Origin: an uncultured Anaerolineae bacterium
GTDB taxonomy: Bacteria; Chloroflexota; Anaerolineae; Promineifilales; Promineifilaceae
DNA: 64,000 nt
Reading direction: 5' to 3'
Assembly: GCA_937943625.1 (NCBI GenBank)
Contig: CALEAD010000004.1
Span: 1-64,000 of the forward strand
The stretch's first letter is position 1. Each line of letters starts with the position of its first letter. A model generated the notes under the pieces. The model was not told where the DNA came from, made no database searches, and worked only from the letters and a program-made list of their open reading frames with translations. The position numbers and the translations under genes were made by a program. Below are positions 36,854-46,435 of the stretch, one piece after another.

Positions 36854-37445
36854 CAATACAGCAGGGATACGGAGTGCACAGAGGAAACACAGAGCGCACA
36901 GAGCAACATTCATTTCGTTTTTTTTCCGTGTTCTCTATGCGTTCTCTGTGTAGCTCTGTGTCCTATATGGTTACAAACTTTTTGTTAACGTCTATGCTTA
37001 CAGACGATAAACAAAAAGGCAATATTGCGCTGCATGACGCAACTTGTCATGAAAAAACAGTGACTTTCCTCACTATCACGTAGTTGAATTCTGGACAAAA
37101 ATAGGCCACAAAGGGTAATTGTGGCAAGATTGGGGGAGCTTTCCTGGCACACGTCAAACAGTTTTATATCCCCCTCTCTTTGGTCCATACTATTGAGTAA
37201 TAAGAGATTATCGGCTACGCCGACCATCGTGAATGAAGATGGAGCGCAGGTTACCGAACTTGCGTGTATCAGGTTTGGCAACCTGGGCTACATAGTTCCC
37301 CATGAGCGGGGCGTACCACGATGAATGAAAAGGTCACGCAGGTTACTGCACCTATGCCTACCAGATTTGGCAACCTGGGCTACATTTACTACTGTCCGCG
37401 GACGGCGGTCAGCCGTCGGCGGTCATTTACGAAGGAGACAATTTG
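36854..37445. other. Repeat-filled spacer between methyltransferase and cydA
   Basis: CACAGAGGAAACACAGAG-type letters and their complement (about 36889-36960) form an imperfect hairpin. AGTGACTTTCCTCACT at about 37060 is a small palindrome. Two full copies of the ~80-bp AACCTGG repeat lie at 37217-37293 and 37308-37388, and a CGGTCAGCCGTCGGCGGTC repeat at 37390-37424 leads into GAAGGAG before cydA. No protein was found. Confidence 0.6.
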
Positions 37446-38837
37446 ATGGATCCCGTAACACTGGCCCGACTACAGTTCGGCGTCACAACCGTGTATCACT
37501 TCTTTTTTGTTCCCCTCACCCTGGGCCTTTCCATCATGGTGGCCATTATGGAAACGCTGTACGTGCGCTCCGGGCGGGAGGTGTACAAGCAGATGACCAA
37601 GTTCTGGGGCAAGCTGTTTGTGATTAACTTTGCCATGGGGGTGGTCACCGGCATTGTGCAGGAATTTCAGTTTGGCATGAACTGGTCGGAGTATTCCCGC
37701 TTTGTGGGCGATATTTTTGGCACGCCGCTGGCCATCGAAGCACTGCTGGCTTTCTTCCTGGAGTCAACCTTCCTGGGCATCTGGCTCTTTGGCTGGGATA
37801 AGCTCTCGAAGAAGCTGCACGCCGCCACGATTTGGGTAGTAGCCATTTCCTCCAATATCTCGGCGCTGTGGATTCTGATTGCCAACTCCTTCATGCAGCA
37901 GCCGGTGGGGTATGAGATTGTGAACGGCCGTGCACAAATGACTAGCTTTGGTGAAGTGGTGTTCAATCCCAACATCTGGACACAGTTCCCGCACGTCTTT
38001 TCCAGCGGGCTGGCCACCGCCGCTTTCTTTGTTCTGGGCATCAGCGCCTATCACCTGGTGCGCGCCGGCGAAAACTGCGACATGCACCGCCGCTCTTTCC
38101 AGATGGCCGCCGTATTTGGCGTGCTGGGCGTGGTAGGTGTGGTGATGACCGGTCACAGCCAGGCGCAGCACATCGTGCAAATCCAGCCGATGAAAATAGC
38201 CGCCGCTGAAGCGCTGTGGGACACGGAAGACCCGGCTGCCCTCTCCCTTTTCACCGTTGGCAATGAACGGGAGCGACGCGACGTATTTGCCATTCGCATA
38301 CCGCGCCTGCTCAGCCTGCTGGCCTTTAACCAGCTTGACGGCAAGGTGCAGGGCATCAACGATCTGCAAGCGCAGTACGAGGAGCAGTACGGACCGGGCA
38401 ATTATGTGCCCCCCGTAGCGGTCAGCTATTGGAGTTTCCGCATCATGGTTGGCGCGGGCATGGTGATGTTGCTGGCCGCCTTTTATGCTCTCTTCCTGAC
38501 CATGGGTGAAGAGCTGCTCGAACGGCCGCCGCGCCTGCTGCGCTATTTTCCCCTTCTGATTGCCCTGCCTTACCTGGCCAATACCTTTGGCTGGCTGCTG
38601 ACAGAATTGGGGCGCGCGCCTTGGGTGGTGTATGGCCTGATGACGATTGAGCAGGGCATCTCCATCAACGTGGGCGTTGGCATGTTGCTCACCACACTCA
38701 TCGGCTTTACGCTGATCTATGGCACGCTGATGGCGGCAGATATTTACTTGCTGGCCAAATATGCACGCAAAGATTCGGGCGATCTGATCAGGCTGGACGA
38801 TACGCCGGAAACGGCCGTTTCTCTGGCAAGTGATTAG
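37446..38837 (+). CDS. cydA: Cytochrome bd ubiquinol oxidase subunit I
   Basis: From ATG 37446 the product is 463 residues; a TTG codon directly upstream could also be read. It begins MDPVTLARLQFGVTTVYHFFFVPLTLG with the haem b595 His, has the GRAPW signature (ELGRAPWVVYG), and His/Met haem ligands in the expected helices. About nine membrane helices are present. The quinol-binding Q-loop is short, so this is a CydA of the short-loop type. It reduces O2 with high affinity together with CydB. Confidence 0.93.
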   Translation: MDPVTLARLQFGVTTVYHFFFVPLTLGLSIMVAIMETLYVRSGREVYKQMTKFWGKLFVINFAMGVVTGIVQEFQFGMNWSEYSRFVGDIFGTPLAIEALLAFFLESTFLGIWLFGWDKLSKKLHAATIWVVAISSNISALWILIANSFMQQPVGYEIVNGRAQMTSFGEVVFNPNIWTQFPHVFSSGLATAAFFVLGISAYHLVRAGENCDMHRRSFQMAAVFGVLGVVGVVMTGHSQAQHIVQIQPMKIAAAEALWDTEDPAALSLFTVGNERERRDVFAIRIPRLLSLLAFNQLDGKVQGINDLQAQYEEQYGPGNYVPPVAVSYWSFRIMVGAGMVMLLAAFYALFLTMGEELLERPPRLLRYFPLLIALPYLANTFGWLLTELGRAPWVVYGLMTIEQGISINVGVGMLLTTLIGFTLIYGTLMAADIYLLAKYARKDSGDLIRLDDTPETAVSLASD

Positions 38838-38856
38838 GGAACAAAAGGAACAACCC

Positions 38857-39870
38857 ATGGACCTGAACACACTCTGGTTTATTCTCATTACCGTCCTCTA
38901 CATCGGCTTCTTCGTCCTCGAAGGATTCGATTTTGGCGTGGGCATCTTGCTGCCTTTCCTGGGCAAGGATGACAAGACCCGGCGCATGATGATCAACACC
39001 ATTGGCCCCCACTGGGACGGCAACGAGGTGTGGCTGCTGACGGCCGGCGGCGCCACCTTTGCCGCCTTCCCACACTGGTACGCCACCATGTTTAGCGGCT
39101 TCTACTTGCCACTCTTCCTGCTGCTATTTGCGCTGATCCTTCGCGGGGTGGCTTTTGAGTTTCGCAGCAAAGATGAAAACCCGCGCTGGCGCAAAACCTG
39201 GGATTGGGCCATCTTCTTCGGCTCCCTGCTGCCGCCGCTGCTGCTGGGTGTGGCTTTTGCCAACATTGTGCGCGGCGTGCCCATTGACGCCAACATGACC
39301 TACGTGGGCGGCTTCTTCAACCTGCTGAACCCATATGCGCTGCTGGCAGGCATTACTACCGTGGTGGTATTCACCGTCTACGGCGGCCTTTTCCTCAGCC
39401 TGAAAACCACCGGCAAGCTGTACGAAAGCGCGCTAAAGAGCATCGGCCGCATGGGGCCAATCAGCGCCGTGCTGATTATTGCCCTGGTCATTGGCACCTA
39501 TCTCTCCACAGACATTACCATGCGGCTCGGCATCAACCCCGGCATGATTCCTGTGGGCGCGGCCATGGCCATCTTAGCGGCTGGCGCTTTTTTCCAGCGC
39601 AAACAGCCGGGCTGGTCTTTTGTGATGATGGCGCTGGCCATTGTGCTGACCGTCATTTCCCTTTTTGAGATTCTCTTCCCGCGCGTGATGGTCTCTAGCC
39701 TGGGGGCAGAATTCGATCTAACCATCTACAACGCCGCCTCTAGCCCCTACACGCTGCGCATCATGTCCATCATTGCCCTGACGCTGGTGCCTTTCGTGCT
39801 GGCGTACCAGGGCTGGAGCTATTGGGTATTCCGCAAGCGGATTACAGAGCATTCGCGGTTGGAGTATTAG
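38857..39870 (+). CDS. cydB: Cytochrome bd ubiquinol oxidase subunit II
   Basis: From ATG 38857 (ribosome site AAAGGAA) the product is 337 residues with about eight membrane helices and the conserved start TLWFILITVLYIGFFVLEGFDFGVG plus GPHWDGNEVWLLT. It is the partner of CydA. The next gene follows after 66 bp containing GGTTTGCAGGTTGGCGGG letters of the hairpin repeat family. Confidence 0.93.
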   Translation: MDLNTLWFILITVLYIGFFVLEGFDFGVGILLPFLGKDDKTRRMMINTIGPHWDGNEVWLLTAGGATFAAFPHWYATMFSGFYLPLFLLLFALILRGVAFEFRSKDENPRWRKTWDWAIFFGSLLPPLLLGVAFANIVRGVPIDANMTYVGGFFNLLNPYALLAGITTVVVFTVYGGLFLSLKTTGKLYESALKSIGRMGPISAVLIIALVIGTYLSTDITMRLGINPGMIPVGAAMAILAAGAFFQRKQPGWSFVMMALAIVLTVISLFEILFPRVMVSSLGAEFDLTIYNAASSPYTLRIMSIIALTLVPFVLAYQGWSYWVFRKRITEHSRLEY

Positions 39871-39936
39871 CAGGTTTGCAGGTTGGCGGGTTTGCTGGTT
39901 GGCAAACCTGTCCACCTGCGCACTTGCCTGCCCATC

Positions 39937-42900
39937 ATGTTCAATCTTCGGCTCTGGCAAGAAGCGCAAAAAAGCCGCCTCATTCTCTGGCTAACGGTGT
40001 TGTTTAGTGTGCTGGGGAGTGGGGCGATTATTTTGCAGGCGTATTGGCTCAGCCGCATCGTCAATGGGGTGTTTCTAGAGGGGTTGGCGCTGACGGCCGT
40101 TTCCCCCTGGCTCTGGTTGCTGCTACTGGCGGTTGCTTTGCGCGCACTGCTCAGCGCCGGGCGTGAGACGGCGGCCAACCAGCTGGCGGCGCATGTCAAG
40201 GCGGATTTGCGCCAGCGCCTGTTTGCCGCGGTGCAGGCGCGTGGCCCGGTGGCTGCTGCTGGGGAGCAAACGGGGGAGATTACGGCCGTTCTCACCAACG
40301 GCGTAGATGCGCTAGAAGCCTACTTCAGCCAATACCTACCGCAGCTCTTTGTCGCCGTGCTGATTCCCCTGGCGGTGTTGACGGCCGTTTTCCCTCAGGA
40401 TTGGCTTTCGGCGCTGGTGCTGCTGCTCACCGCGCCGCTGATGCCCCTGTTCATGGTGCTGATCGGCCGTTATGCGCAAACCCTGACACAGCGGCAGTGG
40501 GGGCTGCTCAGCCGCATGAGCGCCCATTTTCTCGACGTGCTGCAAGGGCTGACCACGCTCAAGCTGCTGGGCCAGAGTAAAAACCAGGTGCAGGCCATTG
40601 CGCAAATGACCGACCGCTTTCGCCAGACGACGCTGGGCGTGCTGCGCGTAGCCTTCCTCTCCGCGCTGGCGCTGGAGCTGCTGGCCACCCTCAGCGTGGC
40701 CGTCATTGCCGTGGCCATTGGTCTACGTCTGCTCAACGGGGGTATCCCCCTTGCAAATGCGCTGTTCGTCCTCATCCTGGCGCCAGAGTTTTACCAGCCG
40801 CTGCGCATGTTAGGCCAGCGCTTCCACGCCGGCATGGATGGCACGGCCGCGGCAGAGCGCATCTTTAAGTTGTTAGCGGCTAGCGATGAGCGCTTAGCCA
40901 GAAACGCCTGGTACCCGGAAGTTTGTGAAGCAGGAGTCGCAGAGAAAGAGATTCCAAAATCCCAAATCCCAAATCCCATTTCTCCTCCTCGCGTTCACTT
41001 TGCAAATATCTCAGCCGTCTACCCCAATGGCCGTTCTGCCCTGCACGGCGTCACCTTTACCATAGAGCCGGGGGAAACGGCCGTACTCACTGGCCCTAGC
41101 GGCGCGGGTAAAAGCACGGTGGCCAATCTGCTACTGGGCTTTTTGCCGCCCACCAGGGGGGAATTAAAAATTGCGGAGTGTGGAGTGCGGAGTGCGGAAT
41201 GCGGTCCCCAAATCGCCTGGGTACCGCAACGGCCGTTTCTCTTCCACGACACCATTGCCGACAACATTCGCCTGGGGCGGCCAACTGCCAGCGATGCCGA
41301 AGTGATTGCCGCAGCGCAGCAGGCGCGGCTGCACGACTTCATCAGCAGCTTGCCAGAGGGATACAAAACGGCGATTGGCGAGCGCGGCGCGCGGCTGAGC
41401 GGCGGCCAGGCGCAGCGGCTGGCCCTGGCGCGCGCCTTTTTGCTGGATGCCCCTCTGGTGATTCTGGACGAACCCACTGCCCACCTGGATGCCCAAACCG
41501 AGGCAGAGCTGCTTGCCGCTACCGGCGCGCTACTGCGCGGGCGCACGGCGCTGATTATCGCTCACCGCCCGCAAACCATGCGCCTGGCCGATAAAGTGAT
41601 TGTGCTGGAAAACGGCCGTGTAACCCAAATAAGGGCCAGAGAGCGGGGATTAGAAACTGGAAATCCGTTAGCCGCGATCCGTAACCCGTTAGCCGTCAGC
41701 TCTAATCCGAAATCCGAAATCCACAATCCCAAATCCCAAGTCCCAAATCCCAAATCCGCAATCCCCCACCTGCTCTCCTTCCTGCGCCCCTATGCCCCCT
41801 GGGTGGCCCTCTCCGTACTGCTGGGCGCGCTAACGATTGGCAGCAGCATTGGCCTGCTGGGCGCGTCTGCTTACCTCATCTCGGCCGCCGCTTTGCAGCC
41901 CTCTATTGCCGACCTGGGCGTCACCATCGTCAGCGTGCGCTTCTTTGGCCTCAGCCGCGGTGTGCTGCGCTACCTGGAACGGCTGGTTTCGCACAACGTC
42001 ACCTTTCGTCTGCTGGCGCGGCTGCGTGTCTGGTTCTACCGGGCCATCGAGCCGCTGGCGCCGGCACGGCTGCAAACGATGCGCAGCGGCGATCTGCTCA
42101 GTCGCATCGTCAGCGATGTGGAGACGCTGCAAGATTTTTACGTGCGCATTGTTGGCCCCTCCCTGACAGCGCTGCTGATAACGCTTGTGGCTACGCTGGC
42201 GTATGGCCGCGTGGCGCCGCAACTGGGGCTGGCGCTGCTTACTGGTTCGCTCCTGGCTGGCATGGGGCTGCAGCTGCTGGTTTACCGCAGCAGCTGCAGC
42301 CTGGGCGCAGAGCTGGTGGCCGCGCGCAGTCGCCTGCACACGCTGCTGGTAGACGGCATCCAGGGCATGGCGGATTTGCACGCCTTTGCCCAGGTGGGCC
42401 GGATGGCGGAAAAAGTGGCGCGGGAAACGGCCGTACTTACGCAAATTCAGCGGCGCCTGGCGTGGCGACACGGCTTGCACGCCGGGCTGGGGGAGTTGCT
42501 GGCGCATGGGAGCATGACGGCCGTGCTCTGGCTGGCCATCCCCCTGGTGGCCAGCGGGCAGCTTAACGGCGTTTACCTGGCTGGGCTGGCGCTGATGACC
42601 CTGGCCGCCTTCGAGGCCGTACAGCCCCTGCCCCTGGCAGCGCAACACCTGGCAAGCAGCCTGGCCGCCGCGCGACGTTTGTTCGACCTGGCAGAAGGAA
42701 AAGAAAGGCCAGTAAATGGTCAATTGTCAATGGCCAATGGTCAATTGTTAATTGTTGATGGGGGAACCCCTCTCTTTTTGACTATACGCAATCTAACTTT
42801 CAGCTACCCCACTCCCCACTCCGCACTCCGCACTCCACATTCCCTCTCCGTGCTGCGCAACTTCTCCCTCGACCTGCCCCCTGGCAAAAAGGTCGCCCTG

Positions 42901-43434
42901 GTTGGCCCCAGCGGTGCGGGCAAAACCACGCTGCTCAACCTGCTGCTGCGCTTCTGGGAGTATGAAGAGGGCAGCATCCAGCTAAACGGCCTGGAGCTGC
43001 GCGACCTGGAGGCGGAGAGTGTGCGGCGGCAGTTCAGCGTCATTGCCCAGGACACCTACCTGTTCAACAGCAGCATCTGGGAAAATTTGCGCCTGGCGCG
43101 GCCTGAAGCCACAAAAGCAGAAGTGGAAACGGCCGTGCGCGCTGCTGGTCTTACCGAATTCATTGCCGCCTTGCCAGAGGGGTACGAAACGCAGGTGGGG
43201 GAACAGGGGATGCAGCTTAGCGGCGGCGAGCGCCAGCGGCTGGCCATTGCCCGCGCGCTGCTGCACAACGCCCCTATTCTGCTGCTCGACGAACCGACTG
43301 CTCATCTGGACAAAGAAACGGAAGAGCGCGTGCTGGAAACTATCTGGCAGGCGGCTGGCGGGCGCAGCATCCTGCTCATCACCCACAGCCAGGCCGGGCT
43401 GGAACGGGTGGATGAGGTAGTGCGCATGGCGTGA
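39937..43434 (+). CDS. cydDC: Single-chain CydDC ABC transporter, linkers carrying translated repeats
   Basis: From ATG 39937 the product is 1165 residues, fusing CydD (about 1-565) and CydC (about 610-1165). Each half has a six-helix membrane domain and an ATPase: Walker A GPSGAGKS near 386 and GPSGAGKT near 990, with LSGGQAQR and LSGGERQR. CydDC exports thiols needed to assemble cytochrome bd. Five stretches are translated short tandem repeats of spacer type: near residues 338-349 (SQIPNP), 410-425 (AECGVRSAECG), 568-609 (NPKSEIHNPKSQVPNPKS), 924-943 (NGQLSMANGQLL) and 957-969 (HSALRTPHS). All keep the frame and sit in linkers or surface loops. Confidence 0.92.
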   Translation: MFNLRLWQEAQKSRLILWLTVLFSVLGSGAIILQAYWLSRIVNGVFLEGLALTAVSPWLWLLLLAVALRALLSAGRETAANQLAAHVKADLRQRLFAAVQARGPVAAAGEQTGEITAVLTNGVDALEAYFSQYLPQLFVAVLIPLAVLTAVFPQDWLSALVLLLTAPLMPLFMVLIGRYAQTLTQRQWGLLSRMSAHFLDVLQGLTTLKLLGQSKNQVQAIAQMTDRFRQTTLGVLRVAFLSALALELLATLSVAVIAVAIGLRLLNGGIPLANALFVLILAPEFYQPLRMLGQRFHAGMDGTAAAERIFKLLAASDERLARNAWYPEVCEAGVAEKEIPKSQIPNPISPPRVHFANISAVYPNGRSALHGVTFTIEPGETAVLTGPSGAGKSTVANLLLGFLPPTRGELKIAECGVRSAECGPQIAWVPQRPFLFHDTIADNIRLGRPTASDAEVIAAAQQARLHDFISSLPEGYKTAIGERGARLSGGQAQRLALARAFLLDAPLVILDEPTAHLDAQTEAELLAATGALLRGRTALIIAHRPQTMRLADKVIVLENGRVTQIRARERGLETGNPLAAIRNPLAVSSNPKSEIHNPKSQVPNPKSAIPHLLSFLRPYAPWVALSVLLGALTIGSSIGLLGASAYLISAAALQPSIADLGVTIVSVRFFGLSRGVLRYLERLVSHNVTFRLLARLRVWFYRAIEPLAPARLQTMRSGDLLSRIVSDVETLQDFYVRIVGPSLTALLITLVATLAYGRVAPQLGLALLTGSLLAGMGLQLLVYRSSCSLGAELVAARSRLHTLLVDGIQGMADLHAFAQVGRMAEKVARETAVLTQIQRRLAWRHGLHAGLGELLAHGSMTAVLWLAIPLVASGQLNGVYLAGLALMTLAAFEAVQPLPLAAQHLASSLAAARRLFDLAEGKERPVNGQLSMANGQLLIVDGGTPLFLTIRNLTFSYPTPHSALRTPHSLSVLRNFSLDLPPGKKVALVGPSGAGKTTLLNLLLRFWEYEEGSIQLNGLELRDLEAESVRRQFSVIAQDTYLFNSSIWENLRLARPEATKAEVETAVRAAGLTEFIAALPEGYETQVGEQGMQLSGGERQRLAIARALLHNAPILLLDEPTAHLDKETEERVLETIWQAAGGRSILLITHSQAGLERVDEVVRMA

Positions 43435-43583
43435 AACATAAAACCAACAATTCTCAATTTAGTGAATTGACTTGACCGCTGACCGTTGACCGCTGACCAC
43501 AGCCGGTTGACGGCCGACGACCGCTCCACTGCTGAGAGTCGCCGCAGTCGGCTGTCGGTTGTCGGCCGTTTACGCTTCGCGCT
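43435..43583. repeat. Spacer of GACCGC repeats between cydDC and the cytochrome b gene
   Basis: CAATTCTCAATTTAG at 43448-43462 is followed by TTGACCGCTGACCGTTGACC and more of the same to 43571, ending GGCTGTCGGTTGTCGGCCG. An inverted copy of the CAATTCTCAATTTAG word lies at about 47116, next to another GACCGC block. Confidence 0.65.
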
Positions 43584-45800
43584 TCATCGCCCCATCCGCT
43601 TCAGGCATGTACTGCCATAGCAATTGCCGGTGCGGCCGGGGTCGTAGCCCGCGCGCAGCACTTCCCCCGGCGCCAGCGTGACCGTGCGGTCAAACAGCGT
43701 GAAGGGAGCGGCCCCGCCGCTGAGCGTCAGGGTGACGTGATAGCTGCCGGGGGTCAGGCGCTGCTCTGCTACCAGGGGGTCTGGGTGGATGCGGTTTAGC
43801 TGCGCCGCAGGAATTGGCTGCGTGGCCACAGGTGCGCCATCAAGGAAAAGGGTAAATTGCAGGGGAACGGCCGTTGCCAGCCCATATCGCTCGTACGCCA
43901 GCGCCGGGTCAGCCAACACCGCCTGTAGCACTGCCGGGCGGTCGGCGTAGGGGCGCAGCGGCAAATCTGTCAACAGCACCTGCGCCAGCATCACCAGCGC
44001 CAGCAGGGCAAAAGCCACGGCTACGTTGCCCCAGGTGACGGGTTGTGCCATCCGCCGCTGCGCCAGGCGCTCCTCCGGCGGCGGCAGGGGGGCCGGTTTA
44101 ACGGCCTGGGCAAACTTGTTGGGTGGCAGCCAGAGGGCGGTGATGGGCGCAGCGGCGTACTCCCGCTTCAGGCGCGGCAGGCGTTCGCGCAGCAGCCGCT
44201 GCTCTGCCCACAAATTGCCTTCGCGGTTGGCACAGTCCGCCGGGGGGCAGCCTACCACCTGCACCTCTGCCGCGCCGGCATTGAGCGCGCGCACCATCAA
44301 GTCAGGCGGGGCGGCGCCCACGCAGGGTAGCGTCACCAGTGCCACCGCCAACCCGTTCTGGGTTGTGCCATCCAGATAGGGCTGGGCGCCATGCGCGGCG
44401 TGTCGTTCACAGGTAAAAATCAGCTTCACGCCTTCTGGCGCTTTGGCGTTGGCCAGCGCCAGTTTGGCCGCCACCGTCTCCCACAACAATTCCGGTGGCG
44501 TTTGCCCCAGGGTCACGGCCACGCCATCACAAGAACCTACGCAGATGCCGCAGCCGACGCACAGGTCGGGGTTAGCCAGGGCAATGTATTTGTGCGGCTT
44601 GCCGTCATGCCGCTCTACCATTTCGATGGCCCCATATGGGCAGTCCAGGGCGCACTTGGTGCAGCCGGTACAGCGCTCGTGGATGATGTTGACCTTAGGC
44701 GGGGGCAGTGGCACGGCAGACGGCCGTTTCGCTTTAGACGCCCAGGGTAAGGCAGTGAACACGGCCGTTGCCAGCAGCAGCCCACCCCACAAAAATGGTG
44801 CCAGGTTTGTGCCCAGCAGCGGTAAATAAAAGAGAAAGATCGGGTCGAAGGTGACCCATTCCGGCAGGCGCGTGGGGTCAGCCTGCGACAACATGCCCGC
44901 GGGAAAGAAAAGCGAAACCAGCAGCAGCACCGCGCTCAGCCCGCCCACCCAAAGCAGGTCAGGATACCAGCGCGGCCGTTTCAGACGCAGGATATGCAGC
45001 CAGAAAAAGCCCGCCACCAGCAGGAACAACAGCAGGTGTGCGGCAAAAATCAACAGCAGCGGCAGCCAGCTGGCAGAACTACCCTCCACGCTGACCAAGT
45101 AGGCGGTCAGGCGCGGGGCCAACGCGCCAAAGGGGCGCAAGAAGTTGATAAAGCCGTCGGTGATGAGCTGCGCGCGCACGTCCCAGATGAGCCAGTAGCC
45201 GGTGATGCCCGCCAACCAGAGCAGCGCCGTCATGCCCAGGCCGGTGACCCAGGCCAGCCAGCGCGGGCCGCGAAAGCGCTCCATGAAAAGGGTGCGGTAG
45301 GCATGTAGCAACGTGGTAATGACCAGCGCGCCAGAGGCGTAGCGGTGCACGGCGCGGATGAGGCGGGCGATGGCCTGCCCCTCCATGTTGGCTACGGCGT
45401 TATAGGAGGCATCGAAACCATACTGGAAAAAGAAGAAGAGATAGAGGCCGGTCAGCCCCACCACGCCCAGGAGAAATGTGGCAATGGGGCCAGTCTGGTA
45501 AAAGGGGTTGAGTTGGGTGTTGCCAATCAGGCGGTTGACGGGGCTTTCTAGCGCCAGGGCAATTTTTTCGAGAACGGCCGTCCAGCGATGGCGGAGAGTG
45601 CGCCAGCTATCCAGGCTATGGGCAACGGCCGTTGCGCCAGTAGCGCTCTCCCAGCTCACCTCATGGGGGTGTTCATCCTCTTCCTCTTCGTCTGGGGAAA
45701 ATTCAGTAACTGGGTCAATCTCTGGTAAGGCAGCAGTCTGGCAGTCGCTCTCTGCGGCGCCGGGCAGCAGTTCAGGGTCAGTTGGTTTCTTGCGCAGCAT
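43584..45800 (-). CDS. Cytochrome b fused to two [4Fe-4S] clusters and an MvhD-like domain
   Basis: From ATG 45800 the product is 738 residues. Residues 1-60 are acidic and polar. Residues 75-350 form a cytochrome b with two H-x13-H pairs (His152/166 and His255/269) and PEW at 313-315 like the Qo-site PEWY. Residues 377-387 (CTGCTKCALDC) and 414-424 (CVGCGICVGSC) are ferredoxin clusters. Residues 455-560 resemble MvhD/FlpD, with Cys464, Cys493, Cys518 and Cys523 (VGCPPADC). A late helix (about 594-612) leads to an extracytoplasmic beta-rich tail. It probably moves electrons between quinone, a cytoplasmic Fe-S partner and the c-type cytochromes encoded upstream. A GTG 21 bases earlier falls inside a repeat element and was rejected as the start. 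Confidence 0.85.
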   Translation of the reverse strand: MLRKKPTDPELLPGAAESDCQTAALPEIDPVTEFSPDEEEEDEHPHEVSWESATGATAVAHSLDSWRTLRHRWTAVLEKIALALESPVNRLIGNTQLNPFYQTGPIATFLLGVVGLTGLYLFFFFQYGFDASYNAVANMEGQAIARLIRAVHRYASGALVITTLLHAYRTLFMERFRGPRWLAWVTGLGMTALLWLAGITGYWLIWDVRAQLITDGFINFLRPFGALAPRLTAYLVSVEGSSASWLPLLLIFAAHLLLFLLVAGFFWLHILRLKRPRWYPDLLWVGGLSAVLLLVSLFFPAGMLSQADPTRLPEWVTFDPIFLFYLPLLGTNLAPFLWGGLLLATAVFTALPWASKAKRPSAVPLPPPKVNIIHERCTGCTKCALDCPYGAIEMVERHDGKPHKYIALANPDLCVGCGICVGSCDGVAVTLGQTPPELLWETVAAKLALANAKAPEGVKLIFTCERHAAHGAQPYLDGTTQNGLAVALVTLPCVGAAPPDLMVRALNAGAAEVQVVGCPPADCANREGNLWAEQRLLRERLPRLKREYAAAPITALWLPPNKFAQAVKPAPLPPPEERLAQRRMAQPVTWGNVAVAFALLALVMLAQVLLTDLPLRPYADRPAVLQAVLADPALAYERYGLATAVPLQFTLFLDGAPVATQPIPAAQLNRIHPDPLVAEQRLTPGSYHVTLTLSGGAAPFTLFDRTVTLAPGEVLRAGYDPGRTGNCYGSTCLKRMGR

Positions 45801-45812
45801 AGTGAAATATTT

Positions 45813-45909
45813 ACCGGACACTGGCGTTTTTGCTGGCCGCCACTATAGGGCGATTTTGCCAAAGCCACGTTACGGCTGCAGAGGTGAGCGCAAATTTCGC
45901 CAGACTCCA
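45813..45909 (-). repeat. ~95-bp leader element, copy C
   Basis: Read on the minus strand it runs from CTGGAGTCTGGCGAAATTTG through TGGCGGCCAGCAAAAACG to CCAGTGTCCGG. It matches the copies at 56660-56751 and 60724-60819 almost base for base over long stretches and lies directly upstream of the cytochrome b start. Its ends, CTGGAGTCTGG and CCAGTGTCCGG, are imperfect inverted repeats. Confidence 0.8.
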
Positions 45910-45914
45910 GTTTT

Positions 45915-46382
45915 TTACTCCCGCAGTGTCAACATATACGCCACCAAATCAGCCACCTCTTGTGCCGTTAGCTGGGTAGCATACTGCCCGTACATGTCGC
46001 TGGCGTTAAACCCTTCGGTAATATGGGCGGAGGGGTCAACAATGGACTGCCACAGGTAAAGCGCGGCATCCTGTTCGGGCGCCATTTGCGCCACACGGTC
46101 CGCCAGGCCAAAGTGGGAAGGGCCAACCAGCACTACGTCCGGGGCCAATGAGTGGCAGGTAACGCAGCCGGGCGCGCCGCTGCCCAGCACGCGCCGTTCG
46201 TACAGGGTCTGGCCATGCACAGGGTCGCCGGTCAGGTCAGGTGGGGGAAAGAGAGGGAGGGGCGTTGGCGAAACGGCCGTTGGGCCAGGCGCGCCACACC
46301 CTACCAGCCAGAAAAACAGCGCCCCACCCCAAAGCAAACGCCCCCAGGTCACAGCACACCTAAAAAGCCAAAACGCAGACAA
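45915..46382 (-). CDS. Monohaem c-type cytochrome lipoprotein
   Basis: The 155-residue protein has a lipoprotein signal ending in FWLVGCGAPG, a single haem site CVTCH in GAPGCVTCHSLAPDVV, and a probable axial Met in ASDMYGQYATQL. A close relative is encoded directly upstream (46436-46852). It would be anchored outside the membrane and could carry electrons from the cytochrome b protein to the terminal oxidase. Confidence 0.88.
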   Translation of the reverse strand: MSAFWLFRCAVTWGRLLWGGALFFWLVGCGAPGPTAVSPTPLPLFPPPDLTGDPVHGQTLYERRVLGSGAPGCVTCHSLAPDVVLVGPSHFGLADRVAQMAPEQDAALYLWQSIVDPSAHITEGFNASDMYGQYATQLTAQEVADLVAYMLTLRE

Positions 46383-46435
46383 TACAGAAAAAAGACATTT
46401 CCATACTGTCTGCGTCTGCTAAACAGGTCTAAATA

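Noticed and set aside
36854-37445. CRISPR array, suggested by repeated units upstream of cydA
   Set aside because: There are only two tandem units, of about 80 bp, with palindromic arms and no regular unique spacers. It is a dispersed repeat, and no cas gene is present.
37764-38888. Minus-strand open frame of 374 residues across cydA
   Set aside because: Antisense to cydA, rich in His/Gln/Arg, no motifs. It is a shadow of the membrane-protein codons.
45801-45821. GTG start for the cytochrome b fusion, 21 bases upstream of the ATG
   Set aside because: The GTG lies at the end of the ~95-bp leader element, which is non-coding in its other copies, so the ATG at 45800 is preferred.
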